Assembly (NCBI RefSeq): GCF_000002425.4
Contig: NC_037256.1
Location: forward strand, 186,001-250,000
Reading direction: 5' to 3'
DNA: 64,000 nucleotides
From: Physcomitrium patens
Taxonomy: Eukaryota > Streptophyta > Bryopsida > Funariales > Funariaceae
Shown one piece after another: positions 46,301-60,200 of the stretch. Every line of letters begins with the position of its first letter. Within the stretch, counting starts at the first letter, position 1. Below the pieces are notes generated by a model that saw only the letters and a program-made list of their open reading frames with translations, ran no database searches and was not told where the DNA came from. The translations under genes were made by a program, and so were the position numbers.

Positions 46301-47699
46301 AAGGAACTCGTTGCCTTGGAAGAAGCAACATCACAACGTCCCAGACATTGGAACATTTTCTTTTCTTTGCTCTTGAATCCAACGACCGCAAAGTTGTTCG
46401 AATAACGTTTCATTAGTAATGGATGAATAGAAAGCTTGCTTCACGCTTCACTTATGTAAGGTTGTCATCTAAAGTGCAGAAAAAATTCCCTTCCAACAAT
46501 TTATACCTGCACGTAGAGAACTATTCACTTACATATTCAATTTGACATTCTAATACTTCTTCTATTTGGCATCAAAGTGCATAAAATAATCTACTATAAA
46601 AAGAATTGATCGATGGGAGTTGCATAAAGAAGTAATAAGATGAAAGTGACACAATATACACAGAGGAGTTACCGGTAATATTATTATAGTCACATTGCTT
46701 ACTTTATTCATTGAAACGGTACTATTTATATAGTTTTATAGCAATAGTTTATATAAACCCAATCTAGTGATTAGGTTTAGGTCTTTACTTAATCTTATAG
46801 AAACAAAGTTTGTAATAATTCATTAAACACTTCTCTTTACTGTGAAACTATTATTATTATTTTGTAGATATTATTATTAGCTTAAAACAAAGAAAAAGAT
46901 TTCAATATTGTATACCTTCTCAAATTCTTTGATGGTAGCGAATTTCTTATTATTTTTTCTTATATTTTGTATATTGAAGCATTCTTATCTTTTTATTGTA
47001 TTAAATGCTATTGGAGTTTTGACTTCTATTATGTTTGTACTTCTATGGTCTAAGAATTTCTATGTTGATGTTTTTTTGGATTTTCCTTCTTGTTTAAAAA
47101 CTTAAGACTGAGCTTCAAAGCCCATTGATGTTTTAGATGCTTCTAAAAAACTATATTTTTATAATTCTTTCCTTTGTTGTAGTTTTTTGCAAACTTGAAT
47201 ACTTTATTATATAAATTACAAGTTTAATTTCTCTATTCTATCTCTTTTATTATTGATTTATTTTGCTTCTATTGCTGCTACTTCAATAACTCCATACAAT
47301 ACCTCTTCTTGAGAATTTTTTTAGTATTAAAGCTATTAAAGAGAGTTTGATTAAACTTATGGTAGTTGATTTGAGAGAGGTAATTAATACTATAATTTGG
47401 CATGAATTGATATTGAGTGTAAAAGATATAGTAATCTTTATGATCTATTATTTTTTCTACAAGTTGTTTACAAAGTTTAGAGGGAATGGATAGAAAATAA
47501 AGATCAATAATATTTCTATATTAGAATGAATATATAAGAAGATTATTAATTATCTATTAGATTGACTTTTAAATAATATTCTTAAGTTGTAGATAAAAAA
47601 GAATACAGATACTTTAGGATCTAAGTTAAGTGCTAAGATTATTATTTTTTGAATATAGAAATTAGATAGTTTGTTTTTTGTACTTTTTATGTAAAAGCC
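46301..47699. other. AT-rich stretch, no gene recognised
   Basis: No conserved motif found. A 65-codon hydrophobic frame at 46908-47105 is T-rich and probably fortuitous. Part of it may belong to the Ty1/copia relic on its right. Confidence 0.4.
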
Positions 47700-47958
47700 T
47701 TGCTACATCATTATAATCATGTAAATTAAAATAATGTCAAAAAAATTCAATCAATCTTCTATAAAGAGGTTTTGTAAATAAATCAATAAGCTATTCCAAT
47801 GATAGTATGTAGTTGAATTGAATATCTCTTTTGTCAATCTTCTGTCATTTATAATAAAAATATACTACAATATCTTTTGTTTACAATATAATTTAAGGAT
47901 TTATTTCCATCTTTATAGAGGTTTTAATATTATAGTAAATTACCATTGATTTGGCTAT
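47700..47958 (-). pseudogene. Ty1/copia RNase H relic
   Basis: The minus-strand reading gives a decayed end of a copia RNase H: YIFIINDRRLTKEIFNST followed by LLIYLQNLFIED, matching the family pattern ...HFIR..v..g.I.l.y..T..QlADIlTKpL. The match breaks off at 47958, where the B LTR of element I starts, so element I interrupted it. Confidence 0.55.
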
Positions 47959-48494
47959 TGTCATACCTATGTGTAAAGGATATGAACTGAAAGAAGATGC
48001 ATAAACTTATAAAATCCATGTCAAAAAAAGTGACAAAATAAAAAAATAAATAATTATGTATATTTAAAAGAAACTAGAATGGGTATTGCCAAAAGATAAG
48101 GAAATTAGAGACTCTTAAATTTAGACTAGAAGCAAGAAAGGAATTGACAAGAATAAAAAATTCTTTTCTCTTACCTCTATATATACTATCTACCTAGGAT
48201 CTATGTGGTGATATTCTATAGGAACTCCAAAAATATGTTGACTTTATATAATGCATATCTTGATTTGCAAGGTAATTTTTTTATATAGGCACCATATAAT
48301 TAGTTTGTTTGTTAAGCTACCAACATATGTTGTACGTGATTAGTTTGTTGACCAAGTTCTAACCTATCAATTAACTACAAATATATGTAAAATCAAAACA
48401 ACATCTAAAAAGCTTTTATGAAGCTTTTTTAGAAGGTAGTATGAAATTAATCTACTTTTATCTACTTCTATCTATTCATATTATCTAGGTAATA

Positions 48495-48545
<51 letters not shown>
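47959..48545 (-). mobile_element. 3' LTR of element I (family B), interrupted by C3
   Basis: Colinear with the LTR at 54918-55569 (agaagatgcataaactta, the ctatatatactatctacctagg motif, tctataggaactcc). It reaches a (TA)n tract at 48502-48543 and is then replaced by the C3 LTR; the few bases ccatgata after C3 may be its last remnant in front of the polypurine tract. Confidence 0.7.
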
Positions 48546-48546
<1 letters not shown>

Positions 48547-49682
48547 CACTTTAATGAGCAATTATATCAAATGTATAAGTTTTAAGTTCCCAAAAATACC
48601 TAAAATATGATTAAAAAGTCTAAATCCTTATATATCCTTAAGCAATATTATTTCCAAACTTCAACAACTTATATCTCTCAATTGAACTATTCAAACACAC
48701 TCAAATTTTACATAAAGTACTGATGTACTTTCAAAAACTACCACAACAAATTTCAACTACAAATTCATTGTGGATCTTAAGATATCACTAAAATCCTAAT
48801 AATAGCTCCAAATCCTAGTTTTTATATACTTATGTGTAATTTTCTTCATATCTCACAAACCAAGTACTTAAATATGATAAAATTTATATATATAGCTTCT
48901 TAACACAATAATCTACCTCTTCTAAAATGTTTGAGCCAAAAATTCATCCAAAAATTCAAGATATGGCTCCAACCATTACTATGAATAAAATCACTCACTG
49001 CATTTGATTTAGATGTGTTGACTTCAAATCTCTATAACTTCTTCATTTTTACTCCAAATTTATCAAATAATATATAAAATGTATAGTTGAAAAAGTGTTC
49101 TCTTCAACCTTAGTCACTGATCCTTCATTGCTCTCTGTATGTGTATATTATGCTCCAAAGAGAGAGTATATATGAAATTGATATCTTAACTTTGAGCGCC
49201 AATAACTCCTTCATAAAAACTCCAAAAAAAACAAAATTTGCACCCAATCCATATCCATAATCTAAACTTGCTGATGCTACCTCCAAAGCTCAAATGCATT
49301 AGAAAAAAAAAATCCTAATCCCTAATAAGGCCTTGGGCAGCCTCCTTGAAGTCCATTAGACATGACATTTGACCAATAGGGATGAAGATCTTCACCTCTT
49401 ACCTTCATCCAACAATACCTTGCTTTCATCCTTCTCAATAAGCTTCCTTATAGTTTAGACTTTCATCTTTAGACTCCAACCTTGTCTTAAGCTTTATACT
49501 AAATATCTAGATCCTATAATTTTTTAAATGCAATAATCAAAATAGATAAAACTCAAAATGAAGTTTCTTATATCTACTTTCTTTAGATTAATCTATTAAC
49601 CATTCTAATACATATCAAGACTTATGAATATATTATATGTTCTAACTAATTTTTACATACTATAAACAATTACAGTATGACA
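48546..49682 (-). mobile_element. Family-C LTR copy C3 nested in the 3' LTR of element I
   Basis: Colinear with C1: atgagcaattatatcaaat at the left, (g)cagcctccttgaagtcc near 49330, and the outer end ...CAGTATGACA at 49682. No internal domain. It sits between the (TA)n tract of the B LTR and the polypurine tract of element I. Confidence 0.7.
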
Positions 49683-49690
49683 CCATGATA

Positions 49691-52600
49691 TTATTTCTCC
49701 TTCTAGGGACAAGTTCCATGAGGAGAAATGATCATATGTTGAAGAAGTCTAAGATGTAGTAAATTATATTTGCCAGGTACTATAATTTTTGTTTTCTTTG
49801 AAGGTAGTTGATAGGTCTTTTCAACCATTGATAATATTCCATTCTAGGATAAAAGGAATATTCTAAGATTTGATCATTATTGAAATCTTCGTAACTTCCT
49901 TCAAACAAAACATTTATAACTCCATTAAGATTCATACCTACCTCCAATAAAATCTCCAAATATCAAAAGAATTTTTCTAAGTTGTGATATCAAATTTGTT
50001 ATATCTTACCATCTATTCAAATAAGAACATATCATTTTTGAAGGTCTTCATCTCTACACTATTGTCTTAAAGGCTATGATAATCACAATATTTCTTTTGA
50101 TAAGTCAGCAAATAATGGCTCTTGAATTGAATCCACTAATTGTTCATTCTCCATCTCTTTAACACTATAATTATAAAAAAACTAAAAATAAAGATAGAAG
50201 GTAGAATGTGATTTTTTTTAATTATATTTTTTTATAGCAAAGATTTTCTATCTTTTATCTTGATATTGATAGATGTCATTAATAAAAAGCTTTAAACTTG
50301 TCTATTATATTTGTAAGATTTTTTGCCATCTTCTATGTATATTCACTAATACCATATCCACGCTAATGGACAAGATATTCTAACTTATTTTAGAGTTGCC
50401 TTGAGTCTAAAACTTCTTCTAGTTCAAACTCTTCATTATTCTCCATTTTTGTAGAAGGAGGTAGGACTTGTTTTCTTCTTGGTATGTTCATAATCTTGTA
50501 TGGTTCAAAAACTGATACATGAAATATATGATGGATTTTTATTGACACTGATAGATATAATCAATGAAAAATTGAATTGATTTGTCCCAAAAATAAAAAA
50601 AGATTCAAACTTGCAGTAGTCCAATTTTTCACAAAGACAAGTAGTCTTAATATTATGACAAAATAATTGTACCCTATCACCTACATTGAATTGTAGTTGT
50701 TCCTTTCAATATGCATCCATGTTGATCTTTTGTCATTTTTGAACTTTCTTTAATTGCACCTTCAATGTTGCATATAGCTCAAAGAAATGATTTGCGAAAT
50801 CTTCCTCTACAAGATTATCAACTTTTCAAAAGTCAAAAGTATCAAGTTGTGGATGATAACCATAATTGGCAAAGAAAGGTGTTTATTGCATAGAAGAATG
50901 TATTGTATTATTATAAGCAAACTTTGCCAATGGCAAGAAGTTTGTCTAATTATCTTATTGATAATTGATAGTATACCTTAAGTATTGTTCCAAAACTTAG
51001 TTTACACACTTTGTCTATCTATTAGTTTGAAGATGAAGGGCAAAAGAAAGCTTTATGATCACCTTTAAAATCTTAAAAAAGGTTCTCTAAAAACTTGATA
51101 AAAATTGAATCCTCCTAACTAATATAATATCTTTTAGTAATCCATAATATCAATAGATATTATCAAGGAAAAACTTGGCAGTTTCTTGACTTGTGATAGA
51201 TTTTATGTATGGTACAAAATGTATCATTTTGATAAAATGATGTACTATCATAAATATAAAATTTCACAAATTTGAGATTAAGATATTTGTAATAAAATCT
51301 ATAGAAATAAAAGACCATGATTGTTCTAAAATATGTAATGGTTGAAGAAGTCTATAAAGCCAATGACGAGGAGTTTTTGACTTTGAACAAATGTCATATG
51401 ATTAAATAAAGTATTTTATAGTCTTCCTCATTTGTGACCAATAAAAAATTCTAAATATTAGTTCCAAAGACTTATTGTATTCAAAATGTTCTATTACTGA
51501 AAAGTTATGACGTACTTGAAGAATATATAAATGTGCTTCTTTTTTTAGAATATATAGGCATCTTTTAAAATAAAGTAGATTATTTTTGAACTTAAACTTG
51601 GAGGTATCACAAGATTTAGAAGAAATATTCTTAATATCACGAATAAGAAGATCAAAAGATATACTTCATTGAATTTGCTTGAAAAAAATTGAATCAACAA
51701 TCAATATTGATTTCATTGCTCAAAGATGAAATTATTTTGGCTTCAATAAAATTATCTTTTGTTAATCAAAAGCTACATCTCATTCTTTTGATTCAAGATA
51801 AGAATGTCTAGAAAAGAAATTGAATAAACCTTGTTGTTTTCTTAACCAATAAGTAATATTGAACTTTAATCTTCACAAAGATATGCTCCAACAAATCTGG
51901 CAACAATTCAAAACATGTTTTCACATGAAATATTCAATATTCTTATGATCCATATATACAATGATTGGAATTGAAGTGCCTTTTAGATAATGATGCTATT
52001 TTTGAAAAGAATCCATGATTGCAAGTTCTTTGTTGTATATTTCATAATTAATCTTGGCTGTTAAGAATTTTTTTGAATGAAAAGCTATTAGGTGGAGCTT
52101 TTCATCTTTTCTTATTTTTTATAAAACAACATCTATAGCAAAATTAGATGTGTTTGTTTCTATAAAAAATACCTTAAAAAAGTCAAATTAATACAAGCTT
52201 GGTGTAGAAATAAATGCTGATTTTAAGGCTTCAAAAGATGCTTTAGCTTCTTTATTCCAATCAAGTTTGTCTTTGCATATAAGATGTGTATGAAAAGCCG
52301 CAACTAAAAAAAATTCTTGATGAAGTTTCGATAATAATTGGCAAAGCTCAAAAAGTATTGCACATTTTTTACTATTCTTAAAAAATTCTAATCTATAATA
52401 GTTTAAACTTTTTTTAGATCTATCATAAGTCTTTTATTGGAAATGATATATTCTAAGAAGTAAACTTGAGTAGTGTGGAATACACACTTTTTCAATTTGG
52501 CATACAATCTTGCATCTCTAAATTTTTGTAATACATAACAAACATAAATTTCATGCTCTTTTGTATTCTTAGAATAGATTAAAATATCATTTAAGTAATA

Positions 52601-54917
52601 GACAAAAAAATGATCTAGAAAGCCACAAAAAACATCATTTATAAGATGTTAAAAAGTAATTGGTGCATAGGTGAGTCCAAAAGGTATGATATTATATTTA
52701 AAGTATCTATACCTTATTCAAAATGTAGTCTTCCATTCAACTCCTATTTTAGTGGAGACCAAGTTGTATGTTCATTGTAGATCCATTTTTTTTATAGAAC
52801 TTAGATTGATTTAATTGATTAAAAATTCTAAGTATCAAACATAAAGGGTACTTATTTTTGATGATAAACTTGTTGACTCCTCAATAATCTACATACATTT
52901 GCAATGATCCATCTTTTTTCTTCACAAATAAGATAAGAATTATACAAGAGATTTTGAATGGCATTTAAAATTCTTGACTAAGTTCTTGTCAATGTACTTC
53001 TTGAGTTGAGCTAACTCATTTTGTGATAAATTGTAGATTGGACGAAATCGTGGCTAGCTTCTTTCTTTAAGGTTGATTGAGTAATCATATGGACGATGCT
53101 TTGAGAGAATATTTATATTTTTCTTTTCAAAAATATCTTAAAAATCTTGATATTGACTTAGAATACTACTTGAAGACTTTCCATCATTAAAAATAGGTAT
53201 AGCATAAATAATAAGATGCAATCTTTCTTTTACAGCATGTAAGAAAGTTTTTGTGCCTACAAATATGGATTTGCCTATATTAAACACATGGCTTTCTATA
53301 AAACTTTTAATTATGCTTTGAAGAAATTTAAGTTTACAAGAAATCCAATCTATCAAAGGATTATACTTTTCTAGCCACAATAAACTTAAAATGACTACAA
53401 TAGAAGAAGATCTAATTATATTAAAAATCACGCAACTATTATGACTATTTATTGTTACATCTATAGGAAGTGTTTCATGAATAATATCTTTAGAAGATAA
53501 AAGATGGCTATCTTTGACTTCTACATATTCGGATTTATTTTTTATATTAATAGTATTCTATGGCTTTTAATAAACTCTTTATTTAAAAAACAAGCTAAAG
53601 TTCTTGAATCTATCAAAGCAGAGGCTTTGTGATTATTACGTCCTAAATGTACATGTATTATAAAATAAGGAGAAAATTTTGAGAAGAAGATAGGACCATT
53701 ATTTGTACAAGATTTTAATCATATGATTCTTATTGTACCTTGGCAAATTTATTTTCCAACAATTTTTCATCTTTGACAATTGTACTCCTCATTTTGAAGT
53801 TGTGTTGTTTCTATGAACAATGTTTAGTATTATACTTAGCTTCTCCACAATATAAACATAGTCCTTCTTGATGATGATGAGTCTTTTCTTATTCAATAAG
53901 AGATTTAAAATACAGTATTTCAATTTGTATGCATTTTATTTTGAAATGTTTAGATTGAAAGGTCATTGGTATTGTCATTAAATTTTAATAATGTAGAGGT
54001 TTTCTTATATAATTCTTAGATTAAAATTCAAAAAACCAATTTTCACACTTTATATCAAAGTCAATTGTTTGACTTAATATCTAAAAATTAGATAAGTTGA
54101 GCATGAATTTCTTTATCTTATATTGTAATCTGTAAAAAAATTGGCTGATAAAGGTAACATCATCTCACTTAACATCAGTCTTTAGTTGTCAAAATTATCC
54201 AAGGTATGATTTCACTAATTAATTGCCTTGTCATAAGATACAAATCTTATTGGTTGTAATATAAATTACATCACATTCTCCATACATAGATTGAAACTCT
54301 ATCAAAAAAGCCTCTAGATTATCTAATATTAGATCTTGTCATTCAAGAAAAGACAAAAATCATGATAATAAAAAATCTAAAAGAAATGTGTCAATGAATT
54401 TAACTTGTGATCCTAGCATTAGATAACTTTGGAATTGAAGTTCAATTACAAATTATACATGATTGATGAATCTTCAAAACTTGAATCTTGTGCCATTAAA
54501 CTTCTTGAATAAGACAACTCTGAGTTCTTTAATATAAGAAGGATATTCTACTATAGAAAAAAGAATGTAACTAAGTGTAGATATTGAAGCGGCTTCAATC
54601 ATATCTATATCTTCACTTCTTGCTATTTTTATTACTTGTGGTAGCGATAAACTTAATGATACATTGTAAGCATCAACTCCCTCAATTATTCTTGCATTTA
54701 TGTTATTGCACTCTTCATTTCAAGAAGCTCTATCATAATTATATTTTAAAAAGAAATCTAATATTACTCAAGATAAGCAGAAGAGAGGAGTTGAGAATGA
54801 TAAAAATACTAAAAATAATATTAGTTTAGAAGAGGATAATCGATAACTTCTAATAGGCTTATGTCTTTCAAAAAAAAAAAATCTATTTTTAATCAAGAGA
54901 AGAAAAAGCTCTAATAT
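49691..54917 (-). pseudogene. Ty3/gypsy element I: internal region (gag-pol relic)
   Basis: Read on the minus strand from 54917: a decayed TGGTATCAGAGC-like primer site (AATATTAGAGCT) at about 54907-54918; integrase near 51050-50860 (TKCVNQVLEQYLRYTINYQ-type, ending NFLPLAKFAY); RT near 53000-52600 (KKDGSLQMYVDY, then a PFGLTYAPITF-like block); and a polypurine tract CTAGAAGGAGAAATAATATC at the 3' end near 49690-49710. Stops and frameshifts throughout. Chromovirus-like Ty3/gypsy, related to element H. Confidence 0.78.
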
Positions 54918-55569
54918 TGTAAGTAAACTTTTATCAATTTTTCAAAGACATAAACTAAAAGAAGATGCATAAACTTAAGAAATCCATATCAAAAGAAAAA
55001 TGATAAAATAAAAAATAAAAAAATATGTATATTTAAAGGAAACTAGAATGGCTATTGCCAAAAGATAAAGAAACTAGAGACTCTTGAATCTAGATTAGAA
55101 CCAAGAAAAGAGTTGATAAGAATGATGAAGACTTTACTCTTGCCTCTATATATACTATCTACCTAGGATTTATGTAGCAATATTCTATAGAAACTCCAAA
55201 AACATGTTGACTTTGTATGATATGTATCTTAATTTCTAAGACAAGTTTTCTATATAGGTAATACATAATTAGCTTGTTTTTTAAGCTACTAATACATATG
55301 GCATGTGGTTAGCTTGAGGACCAAGTTTCTAACCTATCGATTAACTACAAACATATATTAAGATAAAAAAACGTCTAAGAAGCTTTTAAGAAGTTTTTAG
55401 GAAACTTTTAGGAAGCTTTTCTAGAAGGTATAATGAAATTAATCTATTTTTTCTTACTTCTACATATTCATATTATTTAGATAAAAATTACAATAGATAT
55501 ATATATTCATAAGAATAAGTCATAATTAAACAACTACAACTAGGAGGATTTGTGAGTTGCTACAGACAT
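54918..55569 (-). mobile_element. 5' LTR of element I (family B)
   Basis: About 650 bp between TGTAAGTAAAC next to the primer-binding site and ...CTACAGACA. Colinear with 47959-48545 and with the solo LTR in A4. Together the two LTRs bound an element of about 7.6 kb. Confidence 0.72.
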
Positions 55570-55689
55570 CCTTATATATTCAACTTTAGAAGAAGATAAT
55601 ATAACCAAAGACTTTTTTTGGGATAGCTAGATGATTAGACTTTCATCTTTGCAAAAAAAACCATGTAATCAATCTTACATCTTCTAAGA

Positions 55690-55904
55690 CACATATCTAA
55701 ACTTGTAAGATAAGTTTTTATATGTGCACCATATAGTTAACTTGTTTCACAAGCTATCAACATGTGGTTAACTTATTGGCCAATTTTCTAACCTATCAAT
55801 CAATTATAAATATATATAAAGTCAAAGCAGTGTTTAGGAGTCTTTTAAAAAGTTTTTTTTAAAAAATATAATGAAATAAATCTATTTTCACCTACTTCTA
55901 CTTA

Positions 55905-55955
<51 letters not shown>
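55690..55955 (-). mobile_element. Element H: truncated 3' LTR (family B)
   Basis: Matches the right half of the B LTRs (gtaagataagtttttatatg, caatcaattataaatatata, gcagtgtttagg) and ends ...GTATATATGTAATA after a (TA)n tract, directly before the polypurine tract of H (CTAGAAAGGGAGATAATA on the minus strand). The stretch 55570-55689 between it and element I is unassigned. Confidence 0.65.
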
Positions 55956-55959
<4 letters not shown>

Positions 55960-58900
55960 GTAATATTATCTCCCTTTCTAGAGATGAATTTCATAAGGAG
56001 CAATCATCATATGTTGAAGAAATTCAAGATGCGATAAATTGTATTTGCTACATATGCTAATATTTTATCTCTTTAAAAATGGTTGATAGGTCTTCTTAGC
56101 CATTGATAGTATCTCATATCAAGGCAAAAAGACCACCCTATTATTTGATTGTTATTGAGGCCTTTGTAACTTCCTTCAAATAAAATATTTGAATCACTGT
56201 CAAGAATCATTCCAACCTCTAATAAAATCACTAAATATAAAGAGTCTCTTCAAAAGTTGTGATACCTAATACGTTGTATCATGCCATATATTCATGAAAA
56301 GACTTGTTGTTCTTAAGGATCTCTGTCTCCATTATATCATCTTAAAAGTTGTGACAATGATAAAAAGTCATGATGAACTTGAAGAACATATAATCGTACT
56401 TTTCTTTCTAAAATATATAATTTTCTCTCAAAGTAGAATAGATTATTGTTAAACTTGAACTTAAAAGTATGATGAGATTTAAAAGAATTATTCTTAATAT
56501 CATGAATAAAAGGATTAGAAGATATATTTGATTGAATTTTCTTAACAAAGATTGAATCAATAGACAATGGGACTTAAATGCGTGTAGGTGAAAAAATAAA
56601 ATACGAAAAAAATATGACCTCTAACATTAACCGGAGGTTTTTAGACAATGCTGCTGCCTTCATTCTGATCTTATATGGCTTGAGTATTTTTGGTGGTTTG
56701 AAAAATAACTAACTTTTGCTCAGCTTATTTACTAAATGGGCTGTTTTTTTTATTTATTTTTATTTTATTTTATTTTATATTGAAAGTATTTCTTCTAGAT
56801 CTCGATGTTATTTTTTTTTTACTTTCTTTAAATAGCCTCGTATCAGAAAAAAATTGCTCAATATCCAAATGAATTCATAATATTTACTGTGTTTGTTTTT
56901 TTTTTTGTAGATCTTTACCTATATGGTATCAAGAGACAAACAAGATCTGTCTAGTTTAACTTGAAAGTAAACTAGTATATAGACTTGTTGAGTTGATTTT
57001 ATTGCTCAAAGATAAAAATACTTTGGCTTTAAGAGAATCATTCTTTATTAATCAAAAGCTGCATTTCATTCTTTTAATGCAAGATAAGAATGTCTAAAAA
57101 GACATCTAATAAATCTTATTATTTCTTAGATCTATAGGTAAATTTGAAATCAAATTTTAATAAAGACATATTCTAACAAGCATGGTGATGCTTCTAAACA
57201 TGTACTAACATGAAATACTTATAGTTCTTCTCAGTCATATATGTAATAATTAGGATATAAGTGTCTTTTAGATAATGATGCCATTCTTAATATGAATCTA
57301 TAATTACAAGAAGCTCTTTGTCATGGATCTCATAATTAATCTCATCTACTAAAAATTTCTTAGAATAAAAAAGAATTAGATAGAACTTATCATCTGCTCC
57401 TATTTGTAATAAAATAACATCCATAGAAAAGTTTGATGCATTTTTTTCTATAAAGAATGCCTTAGAAGAATTAACATGATACAAAATTAGTGTAAAAATA
57501 AATATTGTCTTTAAGACTTCAAAAGATATTTTTGTTTCTTTGCTCTATTCAAGTTTTTCTTTATATGTCAAATGTGTAAAAAGAGCTACAATTGGAAAAA
57601 AATTCTTAATAAAGATTTGATAATAATTAGCAAATTTCAAAAAATATTACACATCTTTGAATATTTTTGAAACCTTTCAATCTATAATAGTATATATCTT
57701 CTTAGGATCCATCATTAAATTTTTGTTGGAAATGATGTATCCTAAAAAATCAGCCTAAGCAATGTAGAATACATACTTTTTCATCTTTGTATATAATCTT
57801 GCATCTCTAAATTTTTTTAACATACAACAAACATGAAGTTCATATTCTTTTATATTTTTAGAATATATTAAAATATTATCTTAATAACAGACAATAAAAT
57901 CATCAAAAAATTCATAAAAAATATCATTCATGAGATATTGAAAAGTAGCTATTGTATTTCTAAATCCAAAAGGCATGACATTATATTCAAAATATCCATA
58001 TCTAGTTTAAAAAGCAATCTTTTATTAATCTCTTTTTTTAATATAGACTAGATTATATATTCTTTATAAATCTATTTTTATATAGATCTTTGTTTGATTG
58101 AGTTGGTTATGAAATCTTAAAATTAAAGATAGAAAATATCTATTCTTGATAGTGATTTTGTTAAGTCTTTGATACTCTATGCATATCCTTAAAGATCCAT
58201 CTTTTTTCTTTAAAAATAAGATATGAGCTCTTATTAGAGATTTTGAGTAGCATATGAAGTTCTTAACCAAATTCATGTTAATGTACCTCTTTAGTATAGC
58301 CAATTCATTTTGTGATAAGCTGTAGATCGGTTCAAATGGTAGTTGAGCTACTTCTTGTTGATCAATTGTATAATCATAAAATTGATATCCTAGAAGAATA
58401 TCTATGTTTTTATTTTCAAAGACATCTTAAAAATCTTAATACTAGCTACAAATATAACTTAACATCTTTCTAGTATTAAAAATGGATGTGGCATATATAA
58501 CAAAAGATGGTCCTTTTTTGTCGCATGCATAAAAGCTTTTGTACCTACCAATAAAGATTTGAATGTACTAGACTTATCTATTTTTACTTCACTATCAAAA
58601 CTTTGGATTAAACTACAAGAAAAAATTAAGATTACAAGAAATCCAAATTATCTAAAAGTTATACTTTTTTAACTACAATAATCCTAAAATAACTAAATTG
58701 GAAGGAGATCTTATCATATAAAATATTATTATACTATTATGATCTTTAATTATTCAATCTAAAGTAGTCTCATGAATAACATCTCCAAAAAATAATAAAA
58801 TGACCATCTATGACTTCTATATGTATAGATTTAATTTTCTTGATCAAAAATATTTCTTTTTTTTTAATAAAGTTTTTCATCTATAAAATGAGTTAAGGCT

Positions 58901-59328
58901 TCTAAATCTAATAATTCAAAGACTATGTATTTTTTAGGTCTTAATCACACATCTATTGTAAAATGAGGTGAAAGATCTGAAGAGAAAATATGACCTTTAC
59001 TAGGTATTATACATGATTCCAACTGTATGGTCCTTATTATAGTTAGAAGAACTCATTTTTTGATACATTGTTTACTTTGATAATTGTGCTCTTTATTTTG
59101 TGATTGCATTATTTCTTGGGATAATATTGAGCAGTGTACTTAGCTTTTCTATAATATAAGCCCAAATCTCCTTGACGACATCAAATCTTTTTTTAGTCTG
59201 TGAGGGATTTAAAATGTATTGTATCAATTTACATAAATTTCAACCTTGATGAATTTTTTTTTGAAAACTTGAGAACTCCCGTTATTACTTGACTTATTCT
59301 TCTCCAGCCAAATTTTTTTTTTTGACAT
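55956..59328 (-). pseudogene. Ty3/gypsy element H: pol relic
   Basis: Same arrangement as element I. Minus-strand RT at 58303-58064 (LFLKKKDGSLRICIEYQRLN, then KNRYFLSLI) and RNase H at 57484-57287 (SNFSMDVILLQIGADDKF, LFYSKKF..EINYEIHDKELL). The match to the 3' end of element I starts right after the LTR (tcatatgttgaagaa). Upstream pol and gag are decayed, and family-C element C4 cuts it off at about 59328. Confidence 0.78.
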
Positions 59329-59919
59329 TGTCATACTATAATTGCTTATAGTATGTAAAAATTAGTTAAAACATATAATATGTTCATAAGTCTTCGTATG
59401 TGTTAGAATGATTAATAAATTAATTTAATGAGATTAGATATAAGAAAATTTATTTTGATTTTAAAAATTTTGATTATAGCATTTAAAAAATTATAGGATC
59501 TAAATATTTAGTATGAATCCTTGAGAGGAGATTAGAGCCTAAAGATGAAAATCTAAATTAGTAGGAGGCTTATTAAGAGGGATGAAAGCAAGGCATGGTC
59601 AGATGAAGGCAAAGAATAGGGATCTTTATCTCTATTGATCAAAGGCCATATCCAATGGGCTTCAAGGAGGTTTTCTGAGGCCTTATTAGAGATTAGGGTT
59701 TTTTTTTAGAAGTCATTCAAGCTTTGGAGGCTAGAATCAGCAAGTTTAGATTTTAGGATATGGATTGGATGCAAATTTTATGTGATTTGGAGTTTTTATA
59801 AAGGAGTTATTGGCATTCAAAGTTAAGGTGTCAATTTTGTATCTACTATCTTTCTTTGGAGCATAACATACATTTATAGAAAGCAACAAAGGATTAACGA
59901 TTAGAGTTGAAGAGAGCAC
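59329..59919 (+). mobile_element. Element C4: left half of a family-C LTR
   Basis: Starts TGTCATACTATAATTGC and is colinear with C2 (22939-23520): agattagagcctaaag, ggaggcttatt, ccaatgggcttcaaggagg. It breaks off at 59919, exactly where the LTR of element G starts (TGTCACGG), so G probably inserted in it; the right half is not seen in the window. Confidence 0.75.
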
Positions 59920-59940
59920 TGTCACGGATATATAATTGAA

Positions 59941-59968
59941 GAAAATTCTAGAAGGTTCTAGAAGGTTC
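59941..59968 (+). promoter_or_regulatory. Six-unit heat-shock-element-like array in the G LTR
   Basis: GAA, TTC, GAA, TTC, GAA, TTC at 59941, 59946, 59951, 59956, 59961 and 59966, each separated by exactly 2 bp: six perfect alternating units. A heat-shock factor trimer needs three. It lies about 225 bp upstream of the LTR TATA box. Confidence 0.65.
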
Positions 59969-60192
59969 TAAAAGGTATAAGTAGGTTCTAAGAAGAGCCT
60001 TGAAGGTTCTAAGAGGTTTGAGAAGGTTTCAAAAGATTCTAATAGATTCTAAAAAAGTTCTAAAAGGTCAAAGGAAGTCCAAGAAGATTCTTGGAGGCTT
60101 TAGATGATTTAAGAAGTTGTTGAAGAAGAATCTTGGGCTTACTTTATTTTCAAGCTTCATAAAAACTTCTCAAGAAGCTTCTTAAGACCTAG

Positions 60193-60200
60193 TATATATA
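60193..60200 (+). promoter_or_regulatory. TATA box of the G LTR
   Basis: TATATATA within agtatatataagag, between the heat-shock-like array and the primer-site region. Confidence 0.5.
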
